Shown one piece after another: positions 1 through 5,013 of a stretch of 5,093 nucleotides of DNA (positions are counted from its first letter, which is position 1; every line of letters begins with the position of its first letter). Source of the DNA: JANOYJ01 sp031373225 (GTDB lineage: Bacteria; Pseudomonadota; Alphaproteobacteria; Rhizobiales; Rhizobiaceae); assembly GCA_031373225.1 (NCBI GenBank), contig JANMMM010000227.1, positions 1 through 5,093 on the forward strand. Direction: 5' to 3'. The notes below the pieces were generated by a model. That model searched no databases. It saw only the letters and a program-made list of their open reading frames with translations, and was not told the DNA's origin. Both the position numbers and the translations under genes were made by a program.

Positions 1-158
1 AAGGAAAACACCGCGCTTACATGACTGATTTCGTCCGGGATGCCAAAACCGGCGGCTGCGCCGTTGGCGCGCCGCCGGATCATCTGGGAATGCGCCTTGT
101 CCGCGATGAGCCGGGTTTCCTGTCATGGCAGCGGCTGCGCGGCTTTTTTCTCCGCTGA
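1..158 (+). CDS. C-terminal fragment of a SUMF1/formylglycine-generating-enzyme-like protein, possibly NirV
   Basis: An open frame enters from the left edge (first full codon at base 3) and stops at TGA 156-158, giving 51 residues. The visible tail contains TGGCAVGAPPDHLGMRLVRD. The ending GxRLVRD is typical of the very C-terminus of formylglycine-generating-enzyme (FGE/SUMF1) domains, whose last strand usually reads GFRLVR. In alphaproteobacterial denitrifiers a member of this family, NirV, is encoded beside the copper nitrite reductase NirK. The neighbours here (NnrR-type regulator, pseudoazurin, DUF1858 protein) suggest that identity, but most of the protein lies outside the window and the assignment is inference. 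An ATG at base 21 is in the same frame; a 45-residue gene starting there is possible but less likely, because the frame stays open to the window edge. The stop lies 4 bases before the next start, so the two genes are probably co-transcribed. Confidence 0.5.
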   Translation, partial: GKHRAYMTDFVRDAKTGGCAVGAPPDHLGMRLVRDEPGFLSWQRLRGFFLR

Positions 159-162
159 CATC

Positions 163-411
163 ATGACGCCGCCCGCATTCAGCGCAGACCTGTGCGTCGA
201 ACGCATCCTTGCCGTCTGGCCTCAGACGCTGCCCGTATTCATCCGGTTTCACATGCTGTGCATCGGCTGCCCGGTCACGCGGTTTCACACCCTGCGCGAG
301 GCCGCTCTTGCGCATGACTTGGACCTCGAGCCGCTCGAGTCCGCCCTGCAAACCGAAGTCAGTTCCGCGCTTCCGCGATCACCAAGAGACGATGCGGCTG
401 CAACACAGTGA
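163..411 (+). CDS. DUF1858 domain protein, small CxxC protein
   Basis: This 82-residue protein matches the DUF1858 (hybrid-cluster-protein-associated disulfide) pattern. A hydrophobic N-terminal helix with VxxIL-x(3)-P (about residues 12-24) is followed by a Cys-x-x-Cys motif at Cys33 and Cys36 in HMLCIGCPV, then a helix of the type TLREAALAHDLDLEPL (43-58). The family often occurs near NO- and nitrite-related genes; its biochemical role is not established, though the Cys pair suggests redox or metal chemistry. ATG 163 was chosen because the domain begins a few residues later and because it lies 4 bases after the preceding stop, which suggests translational coupling; no strong Shine-Dalgarno is present. 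The same frame opens at ATG 40, but the extra 41 residues show no family features and overlap the upstream gene. The last 53 bases overlap the convergent regulator gene, so residues after about 65 form a non-conserved tail. Confidence 0.75.
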   Translation: MTPPAFSADLCVERILAVWPQTLPVFIRFHMLCIGCPVTRFHTLREAALAHDLDLEPLESALQTEVSSALPRSPRDDAAATQ

Positions 412-1087
412 TCTTCTGCCGCCCGCTTTTGACCAGTCCTTTGCCTTCCCAGTCGCTCAAAATGCGGCTGACGGTGAATAAGGTCGTGCCGGTCATCTCG
501 GCAATGTCCTGCCGCGATATGGGGAAATCGATTTCAACGCCGTCTTCCACCTTGCGCCCGGTCTGACGCAGCAGCCGCAGCAACGTGTGGGCGACGCGCT
601 GTTCCACCCGTTCGGTCGCCATTTCGACCACCCGGTTCTGCGCCTCTTCCATCCGGGCGCCGACGGTCTTGAGTGTATTGCCCGACAGGGCGGGAATCCG
701 CGCGGTCAGCGCCGCCCAGCGCGCATTCGGCCATGAGAGCACGGTGCAGTCCACCGCCGCCACCGCTGACGCGGGATAGGTGTCGCGCCCCATCGCCACC
801 GCGATGCCGATCAACTCGCCCTCGCTGATATAGCGCGCCACGACCTTCTGCCCGTCCGGCGTCAGGCGCTCAACGCGCACATGGCCATGCAGCAGAAGAA
901 AAAACGAATGCGCCTCGCCGTCCTGTTCGAAAACAGCTGCGTCTTTTCTGACAATGAACGAGCGGGCGCCTTCGAGCGCGAAATCAAGGTCAGCGCCGCT
1001 CAGCCCGGAAAATGCCGGCAGCGCCGAAATCAATGACCTGTCGAGATTTGCCAAACCCGCCGCGCCCCGCATTTTGTACGCAAACAT
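359..1087 (-). CDS. nnrR: Crp/Fnr family transcriptional regulator, NnrR-type (nitric-oxide-responsive)
   Basis: The product (up to 242 residues) has an N-terminal cyclic-nucleotide-binding-like beta-barrel (about 20-140), a long dimerisation helix (about 138-172) and a C-terminal winged helix (about 173-238). The helix-turn-helix reads SRQDIAEMTGTTLFTVSRIL (191-210) and is followed by SGRQKI and a PH-x-LLVIAEA ending, typical of NnrR/DNR-like regulators. The only cysteine is Cys114 and there is no N-terminal Cys cluster, so it is not an iron-sulphur FNR. Relatives sense NO and activate nirK, nor and accessory genes; the adjacent pseudoazurin and DUF1858 genes support that role. The exact start is uncertain. 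ATG 1087 has no visible Shine-Dalgarno and overlaps a TTTGCG-type half-site. The in-frame ATG at 1072 (Met6) is an alternative, and conserved sequence starts near residue 15. Family assignment is secure; NnrR rather than another subgroup is likely but not proven. Confidence 0.85.
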   Translation of the reverse strand: MFAYKMRGAAGLANLDRSLISALPAFSGLSGADLDFALEGARSFIVRKDAAVFEQDGEAHSFFLLLHGHVRVERLTPDGQKVVARYISEGELIGIAVAMGRDTYPASAVAAVDCTVLSWPNARWAALTARIPALSGNTLKTVGARMEEAQNRVVEMATERVEQRVAHTLLRLLRQTGRKVEDGVEIDFPISRQDIAEMTGTTLFTVSRILSDWEGKGLVKSGRQKITVLQPHRLLVIAEARN

Positions 1088-1098
1088 CTATCGCGGAG

Positions 1099-1114
1099 TT
1101 TGCGATAGCGCAAA
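1099..1114. promoter_or_regulatory. NnrR/FNR-type operator between the regulator and pseudoazurin
   Basis: TTTGCG-ATAG-CGCAAA is a perfect 6-bp inverted repeat with a 4-base spacer, the geometry of Crp/Fnr-family sites. TTGCG half-sites are, from memory, the type reported for NnrR targets in alphaproteobacteria. The centre (1106.5) lies about 41 bases upstream of a start point that would follow a weak TAACTG -10 at 1135-1140. This is the class II activator position for the pseudoazurin gene starting at 1175. On the other strand the centre is only about 19 bases before ATG 1087, which would suit autoregulation. A further half-site, CGCAAAC, lies at 1079-1085 and pairs with GTTTGCG at 1098-1104. 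Confidence 0.7.
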
Positions 1115-1174
1115 TCGCCGCTGCGCCGTTCAGGTAACTGGAAGGCGGGCCGTTTCAATGAAAAGGAAATAAAC

Positions 1175-1621
1175 ATGTCTCTCAAAACCGGACTTGCCGC
1201 AGCGCTCGCTGCCATGCTGATGCTCACAACCGCTTCCCGGGCGGCGGAGTTCGAAATCAAAATGCTGAACAAGGGCGCCAAGGGCTCGATGGTTTTTGAG
1301 CCGGATTTCGTCAAGGCTGCGGTCGGCGACACGGTCAAGTTTGTGATCGTCGATAAGGGCCACAATGTCGAATCGATCAAAGGCATGATCCCTGAGGCTG
1401 CCGAGCCACTAAAAGGCAAGGTCAACGAGGAGATGGTGCTGACCTTGGCTCAGGAAGGCGTCTACGGCGTCAAATGCCTGCCGCACTATGGCATGGGCAT
1501 GGTGGCGCTGATCGTTGCGGGAAATCCTGTGAATCTTGACACCGCCAAAGCCGTTAAGAATCCGGGCAAGGCTAAGACCAATTTAGCCGCGCTGTTTGAA
1601 CAGCTGGAAAAGGGTCAGTGA
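1175..1621 (+). CDS. azu: Pseudoazurin, periplasmic type I copper electron carrier
   Basis: The 148-residue precursor has a Sec signal peptide ending SRA/A, predicted cleavage after residue 23. The mature protein (125 residues) is a cupredoxin with MLNKG and MVFEP near its start, then VDKGHNVESIKGMIPE, VKCLPHYGMGM and an alpha-helical tail. The type I copper ligands fall at His63, Cys101, His104 and Met109, which in mature numbering are His40, Cys78, His81 and Met86, exactly the pseudoazurin positions. Pseudoazurin passes electrons in the periplasm to copper nitrite reductase, and sometimes to nitrous oxide or cytochrome c peroxidase systems. An AAGGAA Shine-Dalgarno at 1163-1168 lies 6 bases before ATG 1175. 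The gene is divergent from the NnrR-type regulator and has an NnrR-like palindrome 61 bases upstream of its start, so NO-dependent induction is likely. Oddity: mature residue 6 is Lys where the Alcaligenes faecalis protein has His6. Confidence 0.95.
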   Translation: MSLKTGLAAALAAMLMLTTASRAAEFEIKMLNKGAKGSMVFEPDFVKAAVGDTVKFVIVDKGHNVESIKGMIPEAAEPLKGKVNEEMVLTLAQEGVYGVKCLPHYGMGMVALIVAGNPVNLDTAKAVKNPGKAKTNLAALFEQLEKGQ

Positions 1622-1673
1622 GTGGCGTTTGATTTTGCCTGCAAAAATCGAACCGGGGCTAAAAACTAATGGC

Positions 1674-1686
1674 TTGCGCGGCGCAA
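1674..1686. repeat. TTGCGC-G-GCGCAA palindrome upstream of acdS
   Basis: This 13-base perfect palindrome has the same TTGCG/CGCAA half-sites as the operator at 1099-1114, but with 3 rather than 4 bases between the 5-bp half-sites. It lies 53 bases after the pseudoazurin stop and 41 bases before the acdS start. It could be a degenerate NnrR-type site or chance in GC-rich DNA. Confidence 0.3.
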
Positions 1687-1695
1687 AAAGGTAAA

Positions 1696-1718
1696 CCGGA
1701 AGAAGTCACATCTTCCGG
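1696..1718 (+). promoter_or_regulatory. Hairpin overlapping the acdS ribosome binding site
   Basis: CCGGAAGA (1696-1703), a 7-base loop and TCTTCCGG (1711-1718) form a perfect 8-bp inverted repeat. The right arm shares two bases with the GGAG Shine-Dalgarno at 1717-1720, which lies 7 bases before ATG 1728. As RNA it could modulate acdS translation; as DNA it could be an operator. No T-run follows, so it is not a convincing terminator for the pseudoazurin gene. Confidence 0.5.
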
Positions 1719-1727
1719 AGCCTCTTC

Positions 1728-2744
1728 ATGAACCTTGCCAAATTCGAACGCTACAAACTCACCTTCGGCCCGACTCCCATCGAGCATCTTCCGCGCCTGA
1801 CAGCGGCCATCGGCGGCAAGGTTCAAATCTACGCCAAGCGCGACGACTGCAATTCCGGACTTGCCATGGGCGGAAACAAGCTGCGCAAGCTTGAATATAT
1901 CGTGCCGGACGCGATCAAATCGGGCGCGGACACGCTGGTCTCGATCGGCGGCGTGCAGTCGAACCACACCCGCATGGTGGCGGCGACGGCGGCGAAGATC
2001 GGCATGAAATGCGTCGTCATCCAGGAGAAATGGGTGCCGCATTTCGATGCGGTCTATGACCGGGTGGGCAACATATTGATGACCCGCCTGATGGGCGCCG
2101 ACAGCCGCCTTGTCGATGACGGGTTTGACATCGGCATCCGCAAAAGCTGGGAGGACGCGATGCAGTCGGTGCGCGACGCGGGCGGCGTGCCCTATGGCAT
2201 TCCGGCCGGCGCCTCGGTGCATAAATATGGCGGCCTCGGCTATGTCGGCTTTGCCGAGGAAGTGCGGGCGCAGGAACAGGAGCTGGGATTCAAGTTCGAC
2301 TACATCATTGTCTGCGTGGTCACCGGCTCGACACAGGCCGGCATGATCGTCGGATTCGCGGCGGACAACCGCGCCGACCGGGTGATCGGCATCGACGCGT
2401 CGGGAACGCTCGCCCAGACCCGCGCCCAGGTGCGGCAGATTGTTGACGGCACAGCGGAGCTGGTGGAGCTTGGCCGCAAGGTGCGCGACGATGAGATCGT
2501 CATCAACCCCGACTATGCCTATCCGGCCTACGGGGTTCCGTCGGATGAGACCAATGACGCGATCCGCCTCGCCGCGCGCACCGAGGCGATGATCACCGAC
2601 CCGGTCTATGAGGGCAAGTCGATGCAGGGCATGATTGACCTCGCCAAGAAAGGCTTCTTCCCGGAAGGCTCGCGAATCCTCTACGCCCATCTCGGCGGCG
2701 CGCCGGCGATCAACGGCTACAGCTATTATTACAAGGACGGTTGA
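1728..2744 (+). CDS. acdS: 1-aminocyclopropane-1-carboxylate (ACC) deaminase
   Basis: This PLP-dependent cytosolic enzyme converts ACC, the plant ethylene precursor, to 2-oxobutanoate and ammonia, and is typical of plant-associated bacteria. At 338 residues it has the same length as the well-studied Pseudomonas enzymes and aligns to them without gaps as far as I can recall their sequence. The start FERYKLTFGPTPI is characteristic. Lys51 in GGNKLRKLEY is the PLP-binding lysine, Ser78 lies in SIGGVQSNHTR, VTGSTQAG (198-205) fits the phosphate-binding loop, and Tyr268 and Tyr294 are present. Glu295 and Leu322 are both retained; these separate ACC deaminases from D-cysteine desulfhydrases. GGAG at 1717-1720 supports ATG 1728. 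The end overlaps the convergent hydrolase gene by 16 bases. No Lrp-type acdR lies next to it, so control is by another route. It could share read-through transcription from pseudoazurin, 106 bases upstream. Confidence 0.96.
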   Translation: MNLAKFERYKLTFGPTPIEHLPRLTAAIGGKVQIYAKRDDCNSGLAMGGNKLRKLEYIVPDAIKSGADTLVSIGGVQSNHTRMVAATAAKIGMKCVVIQEKWVPHFDAVYDRVGNILMTRLMGADSRLVDDGFDIGIRKSWEDAMQSVRDAGGVPYGIPAGASVHKYGGLGYVGFAEEVRAQEQELGFKFDYIIVCVVTGSTQAGMIVGFAADNRADRVIGIDASGTLAQTRAQVRQIVDGTAELVELGRKVRDDEIVINPDYAYPAYGVPSDETNDAIRLAARTEAMITDPVYEGKSMQGMIDLAKKGFFPEGSRILYAHLGGAPAINGYSYYYKDG

Positions 2745-3496
2745 GCGCGGGCGAGCATCGATTCGACCGCCTGTTCGAGCATCTCCAAGTCCTGCGGCCG
2801 CGAGAGCCTGTGGTCGCCGTCGGGGATGAGGCTCATTGTCAGCGAGTCTTTCGGAAAATGCGCGGCCAGCTTCAACGCGTGCTGATACGGCACATCCGTG
2901 TCCCGCATTCCTTGCAGAATATGAACCGGGCAATGCGTCTCGATGATTCCCTTCATCACCCGGTTCGCCCGCCCGTCATCGAGAAAGGCTTGGGAGAAGC
3001 GGTTCGGCTCGGCGAGATAGTCCGAGCCTTCCTCGAAATAGTCCTTTTCGGCCAAGTCCCTGCGGTGCGCTTCGGTGAGATTGGGCTCAATCAGGTCAAT
3101 CGTGAAATCCGGGGCAGGGGCAATCAGCACCAGTCCCGATATCCGTCCGCGTTCACGGATTTTCCCAAGCTCTTCAATCATCCGCAGCGCAATCCATCCG
3201 CCCATCGAAGAACCTATCAATATCTGCGGCCCGGACGAATTCGCTTTGAACACGGTAAGGCTTTGCTCGACCCATTGGCTGATCGTGCCGTCATGCACCG
3301 AGCCTTCCGATTGCCCATGCCCGGAATAATCGTGCCGAAGCAGCGCCCGCCCGGTCCGTTCAGCAAAAGCGTCAAGATAGGCCGCCTTTGTGCCGCCCAT
3401 GTCCGAGCGGTAGCCGCCCAGCCAGACCAGCCCCGGCTCAGCGCCTTCCCGCTTCTGAAAAGCGATGCTCAACCCGTCCACTTTGATCGTTTTCAC
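2729..3496 (-). CDS. Alpha/beta hydrolase, ABHD10-like serine esterase/thioesterase
   Basis: The product has the full alpha/beta-hydrolase layout. Counting from GTG 3496, an oxyanion-loop motif LGGYRSDMGGTK lies at about 26-37 and HDYSGHGQSEG at about 55-65. The nucleophile elbow GSSMGG has Ser97, the acid is probably Asp199 in GMRDTDVP, and the base His229 in DGDHR. The elbow context (GPQILIGSSMGGW), DYSGHG and DHR closely resemble mitochondrial ABHD10, an acyl-protein thioesterase and esterase, so a small acyl ester or thioester substrate is plausible but unproven. The start is uncertain. GTG 3496 gives 255 residues and the family's usual N-terminus. TTG 3502 has a better spaced GGAG (8 bases). 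Upstream ATGs at 3604 and 3646 would add up to 50 unconserved residues, and 3646 would also run into the infC start. No signal peptide is seen. The gene is divergent from infC and converges on acdS. Confidence 0.88.
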   Translation of the reverse strand: MKTIKVDGLSIAFQKREGAEPGLVWLGGYRSDMGGTKAAYLDAFAERTGRALLRHDYSGHGQSEGSVHDGTISQWVEQSLTVFKANSSGPQILIGSSMGGWIALRMIEELGKIRERGRISGLVLIAPAPDFTIDLIEPNLTEAHRRDLAEKDYFEEGSDYLAEPNRFSQAFLDDGRANRVMKGIIETHCPVHILQGMRDTDVPYQHALKLAAHFPKDSLTMSLIPDGDHRLSRPQDLEMLEQAVESMLARAQPSL

Positions 3497-3558
3497 CGCC
3501 AACAGCCTGTCTCCGCCAAATGTGAATGAAGGGGTGATGTTTTCATCTTGCCGTGCTA

Positions 3559-3587
3559 TTGACAACAACCGATCAAAACGCAAATTG
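3559..3587 (+). promoter_or_regulatory. Possible infC promoter
   Basis: A consensus TTGACA (3559-3564) is followed after 17 bases by AAATTG (3582-3587), a poor -10 element. This would place the transcript start about 40 bases before the infC start codon. The -35 is clear and the -10 weak, so the call is tentative. Confidence 0.3.
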
Positions 3588-3619
3588 CGCGTCACATTTT
3601 GCATTTCCCGAAATAGTCC

Positions 3620-3636
3620 AGGAGACAACGCCCATT
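3620..3636 (+). promoter_or_regulatory. Shine-Dalgarno and AUU start site that fix the infC start
   Basis: AGGAGA at 3620-3625 is followed by 8 bases and then ATT at 3634-3636. Conserved IF-3 sequence begins directly after this codon (RRPFR). The nearest upstream in-frame ATG (3553) would add 27 residues unlike IF-3, and the first downstream in-frame ATG lies well inside the N-terminal domain. ATT is therefore the only start consistent with both the ribosome binding site and the protein family. Confidence 0.85.
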
Positions 3637-4179
3637 CGCCGTCCATTCAGAGCCGCCCCCGCCGAAAAAAGCGGGCCACAATCCAACCGTGACATCCGCG
3701 CTCCCCGCATCCAGCTCATTGATGCCGAAGGCCACAATCACGGAGAAATCGACACCAGCGCCGCGCTTGCCATGGCTGAGGAAGCCGGGATGGACCTGGT
3801 GGTCATCGCCGGCAACGCCCATAATGACGAGTTGCCGGTCTGCAAAATCGTCGATCTGGGCCGGATGAAATATCAGACGCAGAAGAAGCAGGCCGAAGCG
3901 CGCAAAAAGCAGAAGATCGTTGAAATCAAGGAAATAAAGGTCCGTCCGGGCATTGATATCCATGATTATGAAGTGAAAATGCGCTCAGTGCGCCGTTTCT
4001 TTGAGGAAGGCGACAAGGTGAAAGTCACCCTGCGTTTCCGCGGCCGCGAAATGGCGCATCAGGAACTGGGCATGAAAGTGCTCGACAAGGTCAAGGAAGA
4101 CACGCTTCTGATCGCCAAGGTCGAATCCGAGCCGCGCCTCGAAGGCCGTCAGATGACCATGGTCCTGTCGCCGAAATAA
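3634..4179 (+). CDS. infC: Translation initiation factor IF-3, AUU start codon
   Basis: IF-3 binds the 30S subunit, keeps it apart from 50S and checks start-codon and initiator-tRNA pairing. The 181-residue product matches the usual length (180 in Escherichia coli). The N-domain runs about 17-88 (SNRDIRAPRIQLID, then PVCKIVDLGRMKYQTQKKQ). The basic linker carries EARKKQKIVEIKEIK, and the C-domain holds RPGIDIHDYEVKM, RRFFEEGDKVKVTLRFRGRE and the ending LEGRQMTMVLSPK. The short RRPFRAAPA leader is the form seen in rhizobial IF-3. Translation is assigned to ATT with AGGAGA 8 bases upstream. In E. coli the infC AUU start lets IF-3 repress its own synthesis, and the same control is expected here. 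Before PVCKI the segment IAGNAHNDEL appears about two residues longer than usual. rpmI and rplT, which follow infC in many bacteria, are not found in the 914 bases after it. Confidence 0.96.
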   Translation: MRRPFRAAPAEKSGPQSNRDIRAPRIQLIDAEGHNHGEIDTSAALAMAEEAGMDLVVIAGNAHNDELPVCKIVDLGRMKYQTQKKQAEARKKQKIVEIKEIKVRPGIDIHDYEVKMRSVRRFFEEGDKVKVTLRFRGREMAHQELGMKVLDKVKEDTLLIAKVESEPRLEGRQMTMVLSPK

Positions 4180-4202
4180 TCCTTTCGGCTAGCCCGCTGG
4201 CA

Positions 4203-4252
4203 CTGTCCCGATTCTGACATTCCCCTGACAGGCCGCGTCAGCTTCCTGTCAG
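4203..4252. promoter_or_regulatory. 11-bp-phased operator of OmpR/PhoB response-regulator type
   Basis: Four half-sites lie exactly 11 bases apart: CTGACA at 4214 and 4225, CGTCAG at 4236 and TGTCAG at 4247. The first two and last two point in opposite directions around a centre at 4233. A weaker CTGTCC at 4203 keeps the same phase. The right pair reads as 7-mer, 4 bases, 7-mer, like a Pho box, and ends 11 bases before a possible -10 (CATTCT, 4264-4269). This is the activator position for the gene starting at 4301. CCTGACAGG (4224-4232) and CCTGTCAGG (4245-4253) could also pair as a 9-bp hairpin behind infC, but no T-run follows. Confidence 0.6.
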
Positions 4253-4300
4253 GTCGTTTGTGGCATTCTCCCTCCATCGAAACCAAATCAGGAGAGTGAC

Positions 4301-4861
4301 ATGACCAATTTGCTTCGCAGAAATATTTTCATTCTGATGCTCGGCGTCACAGCCTTGGCGCTGACAGCTGCGGGAACCACGCCATCCATTGCGAAAGACG
4401 GACGCGATTCAGAATCCAGCGGCAGTTCGGACTCGAGCGGATCGGGCCATGGCGGCGGCGATGACAATTCGGGGTCCAGTCATGGCGATGATAGTTCCGG
4501 CCATGGCGGGCATAACAACGACGACGACGACAATTCGGGATCGGATGATGATGTTGATGATTCGAACGATGATTCCGGCGATGACTCAAGCAAGAACCAA
4601 AGCGCCTCAGCCTCGAAGGCCGGCCGAGCCGCAAGGCCATCCGCCATCATCACGCTGACGCCGGAAAATCTGGCCGGGGTCCAAAACGGCAGCCTTGCCG
4701 TCGTGGACAATCTTGACCGGGTTCTCGAAATTGAACTCGACCAGATGAATGGCGCGCAGGTGATCAAGGCCAAACCGCATGGCGGCGACGCAAAGCGCAA
4801 TCCGGGGCCAATCACGTCGATCAGCGTGGTGCCGGCGGCGCAGGCGCCAATTCATGGCTGA
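4301..4861 (+). CDS. Secreted acidic low-complexity protein with unknown C-terminal domain
   Basis: I do not recognise this 186-residue protein as a named family. Residues 1-31 form a signal peptide (RR, then a hydrophobic core, ending PSIA/K), so it is probably periplasmic or secreted. Residues 32-97 are almost entirely Ser, Gly, Asp, Asn and His, with 20 Asp and four His in runs such as NNDDDDNSGSDDD; such a stretch is likely disordered and could bind calcium or other cations. A Lys/Ala/Ser linker (98-112) leads to an ordered-looking segment, about 113-180 (IITLTPENLAGVQNGSLAVVDNLDRVLEIELDQ, in parts), with alternating hydrophobic residues suggesting beta strands. It has no cysteine. AGGAG at 4290-4294 lies 6 bases before ATG 4301. 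An 11-bp-phased operator upstream suggests two-component control, and the exported protein beginning at 5050 may belong to the same module. Cation binding is inference from composition only. Confidence 0.85.
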   Translation: MTNLLRRNIFILMLGVTALALTAAGTTPSIAKDGRDSESSGSSDSSGSGHGGGDDNSGSSHGDDSSGHGGHNNDDDDNSGSDDDVDDSNDDSGDDSSKNQSASASKAGRAARPSAIITLTPENLAGVQNGSLAVVDNLDRVLEIELDQMNGAQVIKAKPHGGDAKRNPGPITSISVVPAAQAPIHG

Positions 4862-5013
4862 ACCCATGTGCGCCGCACAATACGCGTGCCGCAGCCGGGC
4901 TCAAATGCAGCACAGGTCCGCCGTCCGATCTGCGACAGACTGCAGTTCAGCCACTACAATCAGCTTGGACGGCGGCGCTGCCGCTGGCTTGGCTGAAACT
5001 TTTGCAATAGTTT

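Noticed and set aside
1633..1646. TTTTGC-CT-GCAAAA dyad after pseudoazurin as a terminator
   Set aside because: A 2-base loop cannot close, the alternative stem is AT-rich and weak, and there is no T-run after it.
1659..2933. A 424-codon open frame on the minus strand opposite acdS
   Set aside because: It is antisense to a clear ACC deaminase, is rich in Arg/His/Ala as expected for a GC-rich shadow frame, shows no domain, and also crosses the end of the hydrolase gene.
2741..3529. A 262-codon open frame on the plus strand opposite the hydrolase
   Set aside because: It mirrors the hydrolase gene, whose catalytic motifs are intact, and it shows no recognisable domain or composition of a real protein.
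3579..3589. CGCAA-A-TTGCG as another NnrR-type site near infC
   Set aside because: The half-sites are in everted order and only one base apart, so it does not fit the TTGCG-N4-CGCAA geometry.
3553..3633. Upstream ATG-started extension of IF-3
   Set aside because: The extra 27 residues do not resemble IF-3, and a good Shine-Dalgarno lies inside this stretch, directed at ATT 3634.
4224..4253. 9-bp inverted repeat as a rho-independent terminator of infC
   Set aside because: The loop is 12 bases and the following sequence (TCGTTTG) is not a T-run; the exact 11-bp phasing of the half-sites is better explained by protein binding, though a dual role is not excluded.
4391..4591. Repetitive Ser/Asp/Gly codons as a tandem repeat or CRISPR-like array
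   Set aside because: There is no constant repeat unit or spacer; the pattern is low-complexity coding sequence in an intact reading frame.
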